Source of the DNA: Amphiura filiformis
Lineage: Eukaryota > Echinodermata > Ophiuroidea > Amphilepidida > Amphiuridae
DNA length: 64,000 nt
Direction: 5' to 3'
Assembly (NCBI RefSeq): GCF_039555335.1
Contig: NC_092636.1
Span: forward strand, 589,501 to 653,500
Shown here piece by piece: positions 23,625 to 36,200 of the stretch. Each line of letters opens with the position of its first letter. The first letter of the stretch is position 1. A model generated the notes under the pieces. It saw only the letters and a program-made list of their open reading frames with translations, searched no databases and was not told the origin of the DNA. A program made the translations under genes and the position numbers.

Positions 23625-23804
23625 GGGCATTTCCAGTTGAAATCCATACACTGGAAGACATGACCTTAATCTTGCACACAGGGAGGGATGCTATCAAATG
23701 GGGTCACCCATTGGGGTGAGCTCATTTAAAATTCACACTCCCTGTGTGGGAGATTAAGGTCATGTCTTTCACAGAGGGTGTGCGGATTTCAATTGGGCTA
23801 GCCC
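23625..23804. mobile_element. CCAGTTGAAATCC miniature, copy 1
   Basis: Ends GGGCATTTCCAGTTGAAATC and inverse GATTTCAATTGGGCTAGCCC; inner GACATGACCTTAATCT / AGATTAAGGTCATGTC and GGGGTCACCC pairs make almost the whole element one hairpin. A second copy is at 42093-42277. Confidence 0.8.
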
Positions 23805-23829
23805 AATACCAGACAGCTGCTAACTCAAG

Positions 23830-24072
23830 CCTGACGTGATTTCTAGACTTTATTAAACACTGAAAATAGTGCAGTTAAGGACTTGAATACAAGCTACATC
23901 TATGTCATATAAGCGCACATTAAATGTACACAGATATTGAAAAAATAGAGAACTACAAACAGGTGCAACAGTCATTATTTTGACTAAAATAAGGTGTCAT
24001 TTACATCATGATCATCATGATCCGCTACTCATCCTACTCAGTACACCTGAATACAATACAGCTGCCCATTAT
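23830..24072 (-). other. Transglutaminase 3' UTR
   Basis: Sequence between the TAA stop (24073-24075) and the expected cleavage site past the AATAAA at 23849-23854. No repeat is recognised in it. Confidence 0.65.
23849..23854 (-). promoter_or_regulatory. Poly(A) signal of transglutaminase
   Basis: AATAAA on the minus strand (in GTGTTTAATAAAGTC), about 220 nt after the stop codon; cleavage is expected near 23830. The 3' UTR between has no other hexamer that I noticed. Confidence 0.75.
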
Positions 24073-24217
24073 TTAAGCTGCTAGTACCACCAAGTCTGCA
24101 CTGCCCCTGACACCTGCAAGTTCAGTGGACTTGAAGCTCACCATAAGAGTACGGGTTCCGGGTTTTTTTGGTGTAAGTTTGATCTTGTGCTCCACCTTTT
24201 CGCCAACCATCACATGT
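24073..24217 (-). CDS. Transglutaminase last coding exon
   Basis: Acceptor CACACAG, enters with one base to finish an Arg codon. Encodes the end of the second C-terminal barrel ([20 protein letters not shown], then [10 protein letters not shown]), ending VVLAA and TAA. The GTRTLMVSF strand is typical of the last domain. Confidence 0.9.
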
Positions 24218-27200
24218 CTGTGTGGAAGAAGGACAAAATACACAGAGGTTATGTTATGGTTGCATCATACTGCAAAAGTTTTGTGAATGTAATTTAATTT
24301 TTTACGCTTTGCTGACATTTGAGTGTATCCTTGGTGTTAAAGCCATATTATAACATTTCTGTAAAAATAGATTAGTATTTATTTTCCATCAAATGTTAGC
24401 TTTTACTGTCAGATATGTCCCCTTTTAATTTTGAGCCGAACAAGTGAGGTAAAGCATAGAAAAGTGGAATTTACTACTAGCGCCCATACATGTTACTCCC
24501 GCGGTTGTAATACTGTACGATCCTCGGGGTGTGTGTGTATGTGTATCCTGCATGCCGTGTACGTACTGTGCATACGTGTTCGACTAATATTTCCATCGTA
24601 ATAATAAAACGCCGGTTCCATTGTTTTATTCAAAATCTCGGATTTTGACAAAACTACAGCACCTAAAGTCTTGATTTTTGCAGAGTATCTTTATTGACTA
24701 AAATACATTACAATCATGTAATAAAAACCAGAATTTAAAAAAATTTTGAGGGCGTTCTCCTTAGCAAATGTTATAATATGGCTTTAAGATATTCATGAGT
24801 CAGACTAGTGTAAAGACTCCATTGAGGAAGAATTACGCAGCTTATGGAATATAAAAGTTGTATAATTTGCAAAGAAACAACATCATAAACTTCACCTCTA
24901 TCACTCGAAACATCTCGCACTATTTGGATTAGGACAGCGAGTGCGGCCTCAGAGCGGTTAGTCTCCTCATGCAAGCCAGTTTGAGTTACGCTCCCTCCAC
25001 ATGTGGAGGGAGCGTAATCAAACTAGTTTTGTAGGAGACTACGGTTTATGATCGTGGCCGACATAAAATCATAATCTAAAAATTATGATTTTATGTCGGA
25101 CCAACAGAAAATCATCCGTTTTACTACAAATAGGGCGAATTTGACAGTTTGCTCATAGATTTAAGTTAGAACATGTGTAAGTATTACAAATATGCCAAAA
25201 AATCGGGTTTGAGAAAAATAAAGGTAAATTCTGAACAAAGATCGTACATTAAGACTTTAATCCTGTGGGTGTCATACACATGCATAGAAGGGCCATTTGT
25301 CCGTACAATGGTCACGTAACTGCATAAACGCATCGATTAAATACTGCAACTGCGAAATCCAACATGGCATTACTCTAAACTTGATATGATACACACTACA
25401 GGCTAATTCCATAGTTTTACACCAAGGATAAACCTGATTTGAAACTACTTCTCTTGTTCTTTAATTCTCAATTTTGAGTTTCCGTACATAGACCTATGCA
25501 TGGAAGAATATGTTCGTACATTTTGCCGGTTGACAAGGTTCTTGAAACGGGCTCAGTTAGTGCATGACTTGGCATAGAAAGACTGGCACGAGTGGCTCAT
25601 CTGATCACATACTGCTTGGGCAGCAATGCCTTCCAAGTCTGGCGGGCATAAGCTGGTGTGCATTTTGTAAAGCACAGATGCAGCAGCTACTTGTGATGCC
25701 TGTGATGTAGAGAGGGGATGTTAAGATCCATTCTTGCCTGCTCCTCATCTACACCGATAATCCTCAATGCTTTGCTCTGTATGGAGTCAAGGAGCTTCAG
25801 GGAGGTGATTACTGCACTAATCTAACATCCATAACACTACGAACCTGGGCTTTGTAAACTGTGGCTCTCCCTTTCACACCAAGCTTGTTTGCTACCCTCC
25901 TTAGGGCCCCAGCTTTTGTCCAGCTCTGGCAGCAGTGTTAGAAATGTGCTTAGACCAGGTGAGTTTCTTAACAATAGTGACACCCAGGATTTCCAGCTCA
26001 TCCTTCTATGCCAGTTTGGTGTTACCAAAATAGTCTGTCCTAGTTGGATTCCTTTTTCTTGAGATAGTCAGGGCTTTACACTGGGAGGGTTCAAAGGTCA
26101 GTTTCTGACAACTAAAAAAAGGGCCGATTACATTTTATTCTAATCTTGAATATCAATTGATATGACATACCTGAACTTCTCCTCTTTATAGCCATCAATA
26201 CCAGGTCCTTCCACCAGGAATCGGCAGTTGTTGAGGGCATAAGGCAGTGGGTTGGTAAAGCTCACTTTAGCATAGAATGGTGTGCCTTCGGTGATATCTT
26301 CATCAGCCTGTAAGTCAAATTGGAAATATATAAGATTAGTTTGCCTGCAGTATTGTTTTAAGCACAGAGATGCCACTCAGTTTCACTCACAAAACCTGCA
26401 ACTGGTGAGAAAAAGCATGTGAATGCAGGCCAAAAAGCCCCAAAAATAGGCAAAAAATGAATAAAAACATGGGATATTTTATTTGTTTCGATTGACTTGT
26501 TGCGAAGAAATAAGTGATTACGTAATCCGCGCATCAGTGTAATTCATTCAAAGTTTGATCAACAACTGTGGTTTTTTCATACTTGCTCACTTTTAATACT
26601 GTGCAATATACGTTTAATGCTTTAAGTTTTTGTTTTTGTATAAAGTTAAAACTTTTGCATTCATTTTTCATAACAATATTTGAGGCAACATTGTGTCTGA
26701 AAAGACTTTGATTTTTGCAATTGGAAGCTTCCCAGCTACAATTCTTTACGTTGTGCAATATGTTATATATATTTTAATTTTCCAAAGAACATTTGAGCCA
26801 AGGATGATAATGGTCAAGTGCTTACAGCTTTACGTGTGAGTTTTTATATCATGCAACATTAATGTCATTTAAAAGATTCAAATTTTGCAGAACTTTTTAC
26901 CCAGCTGCAAAATATGCAATAATTCTACGCCAATTCTTTATGCAATAATTTTACGCCACTCATACCAGCTGTTCCTAGCCTGAAAGTAGGATGGAGTGCC
27001 CAATCTCTGATGATGGTTTAATTAAATCTATTTCTGAGGGAAGCGGGACGGTTGGGCGCCCTTAAAACTGGTTTAACCTGGTCCTAAGTCCAGAGACCTC
27101 AGAGAATTGATTGATGCCTACCCAAGACAAGAAGATATGCAGTTCAAGAAATACTTCCCAAGACACCTTCAAAGAGGCATTATAATGGAGTGCTCATCTG

Positions 27201-30200
27201 TATAAGGGTGACTGCCAAAGGTGACTGCCCTGATGCTCTACCAATGAATTACTTCTCTATTAACATCAAAAAAAGATATTTACAAGTTCCCAGCATCAAC
27301 TTACAGACAAGGTTTCATTTTCAATATCTTGCAATATTTTCACATTTGAACAAAAGCTAATAAAATGTTTTGCAAGAAACAGATTGTTTAAGAAGAAGGA
27401 AAAGGATTTCACCAAACAAAATATAAAGCAGCTTGTTGAAATGTTAACCACAATTATGCATTGTGTTGAATGATCTTTCTTTCAAACTTTGAATGAAGTA
27501 AATTGATACATGCGTTATGTAATCGTTCATTTCTACGAAATCAGTCAACCGATTCAAATTAGAGTATAAGATGCAGATGGCTCTATGCTGCTTTTTAAAT
27601 ATTTGGATACTGATGCCTATTTCTCAACTTATGTCCAAATTCATTTACCCAGTAATTTTATGGGACACCCTGTATACTTCAATAGCTAGTGAAGTACTGT
27701 GTCATATTAATAGTAAAAATGTTTAAATATACCTGTTTAAAAGCCTACCACTTACCGTTATAGTTATATCCGGTTTATCGAGGACAGTATCAAACTGTCT
27801 ACTGAATACCTGCTTGGTCTCTGACACTCTGCCCATCACAAAGAAATTAAAGCCAGCAAATTCTGTGAGCTCCGGCAGATAGACATTGGCATCGCACTTA
27901 ATAGACACAGTCTCACCTGAAAAGTTGGTTGTAAAAAGAGTGGGAATAAGTGGTTATTAATACTTAAACACAACCACTGACCAATGGCCAGTGTGCTCAA
28001 GAATCTAAAAAGAAAAGCGGGGGATGCAAATAGGCAGATCGGGGCAACATGTACTTTGATTCTTCGCAAGCAGTGCACGCATAAGATTTATTGCTGACCC
28101 CAATTTATTTTTGTTCCCATACATGAGTGCAATAACATTGTTTCCTATCATTTCATGCAAATCAAGTATCTTGTTTATGCCTGGGGATGTTCTCAGTACA
28201 AAAAGCTATACGGGGATATTCCGCTGAAACAAGTCATTTTCAGCCTTCTTTCTGTATAAGGATGACCTGTTTTTGGGCGGAAAATTGGTAAATAATTTGC
28301 AGCGAAATTTTTCCAATTTTCATGAATCTTGAGCCACAATTGAACAATACATACAACAAAGTTGAGAAAAATTGTTAAACTTTTGTCAAATTTGGTCTGA
28401 ATCTAGCCATCGTGTAAATGAATAAACAAATAGGTCCAATTTGCAAAAATTGGTAAATGTGACCTGCTACCACAAAATCAGCGTAAAGTCGCAAGGCGTT
28501 AGTCACTCAAAATGCCCTGGCTACTGCGTTGGTGTTCAAACGCCCTGGCTACTGCGTTGGTGTTCACTCACCTGTTAAAGCCACTAAGTATGTCTGTATG
28601 TCCTTTGTGAATGGGGGCACAATGGGCCATTCATGAAGGATAATACTACTGGCTTGTACAGGTGGCGGCAAACAAAGAACATCAACTTAGTCAGACCAAA
28701 TATCTCGAAACTACCAACTCAACAAAATGAGTATAAAGTCGTTGCGAGTTTACGCTGATTTCGTGGTAGCAGGTCACAAATATGGATTCCACTTCCAAAC
28801 TCTCAGAGACATGTCCTTGCCCAAACCAAACTTTAGTATGCCCAACCCCTAAAAATGTTCTCAAATTTGTCACAAAATTTGCCCAATTTCATAAATCTTA
28901 AGCCAAAATTATCAAAGCATACAGTTGGAAAATAATATGCATCCCACTGTCAGACTCTCAAAGGCATGTCCTCCGAAACCAAACTAAAGTACCCCCACCC
29001 CTGGATTTTATGTAAGTTTTCAATACAAATATATACATACTTTCACCGGCATCCAAGTTGACATACTGCTTTTTCTCCACCACCCTGGCTTTCTTGACTC
29101 CAGTGTAGTAGATAGTACTTCCATTAACTGCAAGGTATATTTTGCGAGATGAAGTTGCATTGTTGGTCATATTGACTGTAACATTGAAATCGGTACCAAT
29201 CATTGCATCCTCCGGTAGCTCAACCTGAGTTATCAAAACAAAACCACAAATACATAAGAAAGATAGGCACCGTGTCTAATTTGGTCCTATAGCACTATCG
29301 GTGCCCAGTAATGTACCGATGACTCTTTCTGTCATATCCTGGAGATGTATAAACTGTATCAAACATAATAAACAACAGTTGGATAGTGTTAACATTTTTT
29401 TATTTAAATAAAAAACGAAAGTATTATGCAGATGTTTCAGGGTGCGATAGAAATAGCCATCAGTACCTATTGGGGAACCGATAGCTCTATAGGACCAAAT
29501 TAGACGTTGTGCCTTACTGACCACAGTAGTGTGTTCATTTGCAAGGTAATATGGTGAATGGGGTACAGGATTTCATAAAATAGACTGGATCCTTTCATTT
29601 GTTATTATCTGTTGCAAGGTTTCTTTTATGCATTATCCATCGCGTATACACGCACGATGTCAAGCGTACACATAGGACCGTCTGGAAAATAATACACGCT
29701 GGACGGTTAGTAATATGCTTAATTTGTAAAAGGAAATCTGCAAACTATTATAATGGCTGGATGACATGACAACTATAAGGACTTCATTGGTCAGAGCAAG
29801 CCAAGACTGCAGAAGACAAGTTCCAAATTTTCTTTAAATATTCAAAATTTCAGAATTGTACATTTGCATGACCATATTTGGAATAAGCATGATAAATGCA
29901 TTTAAGTGAATACAAACAAGTCTGGTATTGTGTCAGTAGTTCTTGAGATAAATATTTTACAATAACATTTTGACAACATTTTAAATAGTTTTTGTAGTGT
30001 TTTTTCATATCAAGTATTTCAAAAATGTGTTCATGACCTTAAAAAAATTATTAAAACATTTTGACTAAAACTAAAACACATTTAAAAGATTCTAAAACAA
30101 CATTTGTGTTTGCTGGAAAATGAAGAGTTCTTGATTACCTTGAATTCTATATCTTGTTTGACATCCTTAACAAAGTTCTTAGCTCCTTTCACATACTTGC

Positions 30201-33200
30201 TAGCAGTATACACAGCGATACGCTCCAGGTTAGATCCTACAAAATGGTATGATAACAGTAAAGAAGATGTACGGCTTGAATATCAAATAGTCGGAATAGG
30301 TATTCACTACACACAATCTGCAGTGGCGTAACTAGGGGGTAGGGGGCAACGTGCCCCGGGCACCACTCTTAGGGGGGTGCCAAATTGACCAATTCAGCAT
30401 CGATTCTGCACCCCTCCAAGCGATGAAAGTCAAAATTTTCACGCGCTTCACGCTCATTTCTAACCAAAATTAATTAGTGGTAGGCCATATTTGTCCAAAA
30501 TTTCGCGCGCTCATAATTGTTTCAAGAATGGGGGGCATTATCCTTAGTATCCTTAGCCCAGGGGGTAGGGGCGCCAAATTTGTTTCATGCCCCGGACACT
30601 ACCAACCCTAGTTACGCCACTGACAATTTGGGTATCTGCAGATTAACTGTCTGCCATACTTGTATGACAACATAACCTATGAAAATATATATTAGAAATA
30701 TTCCATCCAATTTGAATGGAGTTTACAGCATATTAGCCCTTTTAGCGGGAAATTTCACAAGGTTCTTATTTTAGTGCTTTTCGCTGTTAATTTAAAAGCC
30801 TGCTAAATTTTTCTTTTCAATCGTTTACAGTTCAAATTGTGAAAAATTAATTGCAGAACTAAGCATTTCTTTATAAACACTTAATTTAATATCATTATCT
30901 TTGTCATCATCATTGGCCTTATTGCTCTTCTGACTGGGAACAAACCAGCAATAATCACTGTCCTTCTCACACTCCTATAGTCTGTTGAGAGTAATGCCAT
31001 GTTGGATTTTGTAGTGGCATTTTTGAATCGCACACTATCCTCATCCCGCGGGGTGTATACAAACGCGTAGAGGGATGACTTGTCCATATGCTGGCGACAC
31101 AACTGCGTGAATACACCAATTCCAATCTGCCACTGCAAAATCCAACATGGCATTACTCTCAACTTGAGAAACACACTATATATTAAAACATTACTGAAAT
31201 ACAACATTTTTCTGCAAGATAAGCAGCCACTACTCACCTTCAGCAAACTTGTAGTCACCAGTGACATCATGGCGCTCATCTTTACCCACGGCCTTGGTAC
31301 TGATATTGATTCCTACCTCATTAGAATCAACCCAGGATACAGTTGGCGGCTGTCAACGAACATAATATTATGCTTTATATTATTTTTGTGTTGACAACTC
31401 ACCATCATTAAACATCACCAAAATTTTAACATCTTTGTTGACAAAACACAATGTTAATATTAAATTGATAAGTCGCCAAAAAATTGATTTAGTATGCCAA
31501 CACACTAAGGTCTGTCGATATATATTGATAATAATCAATAAATCGTCTATCAAATAATACCAATATTGCCGATATCACTTTCTGACGAAAATCAATATAT
31601 CCAAGTTGCTGATAATGAAAAAAGTATCGAAAAATCAGGAAAAAGGACTGAAAAGGACTGTACTACTGGGGTTCCAAGGAGAAAGGCTTTCCATGCCAGC
31701 AACAAATAAAAAACAGAGGGATGAACTTATTAGTTATCATGTATGGATGAATGTAGAAGATATGAGCAAAATTGAGATGAAAATCATTTATCAATATTTA
31801 TTGATACTAGCGGGATACCCTGCTAGATGAGTAAATGGAAGCGTTCACTATAACAGTAAGAATTACTGAACAGGTAGAATCATTGAAAAGGTACATTTTA
31901 TTTATCTAAATCTGTCTCTTCCACAGAATTAAAAACAGAGAATTATGTGGTCTCTTCTTACATTTTCTTTTTTAGTTTCTTCTGCTTAGCTTGTGATTGT
32001 CCGTTTCCATGTTATTTATATATTTAACCCATTTCCATTATTTTCTAAATCTGTTCTTTCTTACATTTCCCTTTTAGCTTTTTTTTTTTTTGCTGCTTGT
32101 GATTTCCTGTTTCCATGTTTTTTATTTAATTCTGTTCTCATTATTTTAGCTTAATTTTTTCTTACATTTCCTGATTAGTTTCTTTCCTTCTTTGTTTCGT
32201 TCCTGTTAGACCTACTTTAAGGCAGCTGTGTACTCTAGACATTGTTTCTTTCGCAAAATTGAGTTTTTTTTATATGTTTGTACTTTATGTTTTTTATAAA
32301 TACAAGGAATGAAAATCCAGATTTGTAAACTCCCAACTGCAATATTTTAAGGATTTTATTTCACTATTCCACTCGTGTTTGAAATTGAAAAGGAAAGAAA
32401 ATCTTTGTTGTACCAGCAGGGTACATCGCACAGCAACAACGCATCGCGTTGCTATGTATCGCGCAATTTGTTAACGCACAAACACGCTACACATACGCCG
32501 ACACTTATCTGCATGCTGCTGCATCTTATGGAAACACCACGGAAGCACAAAAACCTAGTGGTCAAATGGCTCCGTTTTAGCTGATAAAATGTGGGTTTTT
32601 TCAAGTTCTTTCCCCGATTTAAATATCAAGTTATGAATGGATTTCGCTCAAACTTCTCAAGGGGCCGTGGATTTACCAGATGTCTATGTAATGTAAGGTA
32701 GAAAAATAAAACTGCCGCATTCTCCTGCGTAGATTCGATGAAAGTGCAAAATGTGACCACTTTAAACTTCTACGGCCATTATTTCAATGTTCATTTTCTC
32801 GGTAAAATGACGATTTAGGAACACAATAACTCAATAAATACAGCATCTATAGGTAAGCAAATATGATCATCGTAAAAAGCATGATCGACTCAAGAAACGG
32901 TTTTCTCATTTTTTTATATTTTGGTCTATTTCCGATTTTAGGCATCATTTTGTGCAAATAGGCGTTTGTGAATTTTAAAAGTTCAATTTGATGCCTTATA
33001 TATGGTCAATATCTCACAAAATAAGGCCAATATCAAAAAAATTAAAAAACGTTTTGGAATGGAGCCTCAAGATTGAGCTAAAAACAAAATAAAATATTTT
33101 GGAAAGAGTGTTTTTTGTTATGATGTACCTAACAAATATTGCCAAAAACTCACTTTTTTGTGATTTTCTTCATAATTGTTGTTTTTACCCCAAATCTGTA

Positions 33201-36200
33201 TTTATATTAAGATTTATTGATGTCTTGCCTTCATAAAAATGTATACTTTTATATGTCTTTGCGAATAATTACAAAGTTATTGCACTTTTACTACATGCAT
33301 GTCTGAGAGTACACAGCCTCCTTAACCCGTTGGCCTATTACTCGTACCTTTTTTGTCCTAATTTCAATTTAATTTTTCTTTATGGTACCGCTTCATGTTG
33401 TTTATACAACACACATCTTTTTCCCGTATTTATTACGTCCTCTCATAGCGTGTCTGCGGACGTGTTCACCCGTTATCATAATCCTGTGACCCGTCCATGT
33501 ACCTTTTTGTCCTTTATTTTTCCCTCTTTCCGTATTATCATGTCCGCTGGTCTCTGGATCGCAAGTCGCGTGGCTCTGCTGCGTTTACGCGCGCATTGGC
33601 TTAGTGTACATTACGCACGCGGCGTCGACGCGGTGCTGGCCAGCTGCAGTGACGCGTAGGCTGACAACCGATTTTCATAACAAAAACCCTGTTTTTACCC
33701 ATATTTTCACTGTTTTGCAGCCAATTCTTGACCGATTTCAACCAAATAAAGTCCATTTCCTGTATCTCCCGTATGAATTTGGCGACATTTGGATCCAAAC
33801 TGACGGAGCCTTTCGATCTTCATACTAATATACAACATTCGCCTATTTATAGTAAGATTCAGTGGAATCAATTTTGGGAATTGTTTTGGTGACCTCAAAC
33901 TGGACAATTAATGGTATGCCAAATTCAGTAGTAAAACACATGTATGAATCTATGATGTACATCATCTTGATAATCCCAGCACAAGCAGCAACCTGAATCT
34001 TGGCCTATTCCTGTAAATCTTCATCACATGACCGAATACGAAATATATACAAAGGCTAGGGTTAATATTATTGCCATGCCCACCACAAACTCTGTGGCTA
34101 TTTGTGCAGCTTACAAGTTTCCTTACCTTACGTGAGTCTTTTGGTACAATCCAGCTGACTGTTTCTGCATTGACCTCAGCAAATGCAAACTTGGTGTCAT
34201 AATCCAAGTACACATGTCCTTTCTTGATGGCACTCAGAGAGGCTGGCCCCATCTGGAACACACCTATAAAAAATTAAAATGTACAAAATTACTTTTTTAT
34301 GCTGAAATATCAAGATTGCTTTCTTAGGTTAGGTTAGGGTAAGAGTTAGGATTATAGTTATGGTTATGGGTTGGGTATGTTTATGGTTAGATTTAGGGCT
34401 TAGGTTAAAGTTTAGGGTTAGGGTAGGCAGATTCACATCATTGGTTATAGAGGGCGTGTGAGCAGAATTTGGCAGTATACTTTACTGTGTAAGCGTATGG
34501 GGAAAATTCAACATTCATTTTGTCCTTTATAAATCCCATGTTGTAAAATCTCTTCATGTAGGGTGTATTCACTGATGACTAAATAACCACACACAAGCAA
34601 CTGGACATCATGAAAGTAAAGGACATTATTTAGCTAAAATGGTTTGAAATTAAGCATAGGTTTCAATGGGAGAATGTTAAGTCATGCTAAATGGCAAGCC
34701 ATGATTAGGTGGTGATGGTGAACAAACTTTTTGTGATCCAAAACCATAGTCGAACGCATTATCGATTGAGCTAACTTGACTGCTATAACAAAGTTATTTA
34801 GAAGTTAATGACTGCGCATCAGTTGTTTTGAGGGTATTGTGAAATATCTAAACATTGTGCTTTGGAACCGAGGAATATTCCGAGGTCCAAAGCACAATGT
34901 TTAGATATTTCACAATACCCGAAAAATAACTGATGCAAAGTCAATAACCTCATTCATAACTGTCACTTTTCACTTTTTTAAATTAAATTTACGTCACATT
35001 TTCTTCTTTTAATTTGAAAACAGAACACAATTTTAACTTTATCTGTCATTTTCCCTGTAAAAAATCGAATAGCCCATAAAGGAAATACCGCTAGCGACCA
35101 ATCACACTAGCACGCAATCATGCGATGTCCAAATACGGCGGCCAGCGTCCGCGTAAATTGGTCGAACGCGTAACATGTCACGTGACGCGGTCATTGTAGA
35201 GCGTACTTTTAGCTACGTCACGAGACGCGGTCATTATACTTTTTCAATGACCTGCATTTGCATCCACATATTTAAAAGTTATTATCTGTGATTGGATCGC
35301 ACTTACTGCGTATATTAATGAGGTTATGAATGGGTTTCGACCTAATAACCCTTGAGACTATCAACCTGAAACCCAATTTTTCACTCCACATGGAAGAGGC
35401 CGGCTTCACTAATTCAATTCCTTGGCCTAGCCTCTTCTTCCTCAGGCTCAACCAATCTCCCATCCCTAGTTACCTGAACTTGTTTCTTGTGGTGTGGCAT
35501 CTACAGCTTGCCATCCTCCATAACCCTCAGGAAGGTCTGGTCGAGCCATCCAAGAATCATTCCATACATGGAAATTCCTGTAAGTCAAACAGTATTACCG
35601 TCTTTAGACAAATTTGGGACAGAGAGAGAAATGACTATGATTTACTATTCTGACAGCATAGAATGACCAAAGGTTGCCACAAAAAAATGGCACGGTTTAT
35701 TGAGGAAGTCTTCAACTCATTATCAAGAGTTACTACTGCTCTATAAATTAACTTACATGACAAGGGTGTCAAACTCAACAAATGTGACATGATTCAAGGG
35801 GAATGAGTCGCATGTCGCTAATATTGTTTTTGAAATATTGGCAAAAACAGTGTTCAAATTCTCTTGTTTTATATTGTTTTCAGCCATTGATAAATTGCTC
35901 ATAACTCAGTAACCAGATGTCTGATTTTGATGGGGTTTATATCAAATTGTAGCATTCGTGAACTGCTAGAAAATGATGTAAAAAAATTCTAATTGAAAAT
36001 TGCCGACATGTGACTCATTCCCCTTGATCATGTCACAAATATAGAAAACAATTAAAAATTAAGGTGATTCTGATAATCACAAAAGTCTACTATAAACAAA
36101 TATTCTTGAAAAATCTTGGTGCAAATTTGCAACAAATCTGTGCCCTGAACAAATTTTAATCTTTCCCCAGAGTAGCCAGTGCACATAAACGTTGAAAAAA

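Larger units (their letters stand above)
24218..26170 (-). other. Last intron, with LINE and hairpins
   Basis: About 1.95 kb. It contains a TTAA-flanked miniature (24341-24783), two strong hairpins (24960-25040, 25058-25099) and a LINE fragment (about 25560-26115). A segment at about 25363-25390 resembles one end of the miniature at 30984-31163. Confidence 0.7.

Noticed and set aside
33330-33659. 109-residue hydrophobic frame in an intron
   Set aside because: No motif, no splice context, and it begins at the edge of the TTAA element.
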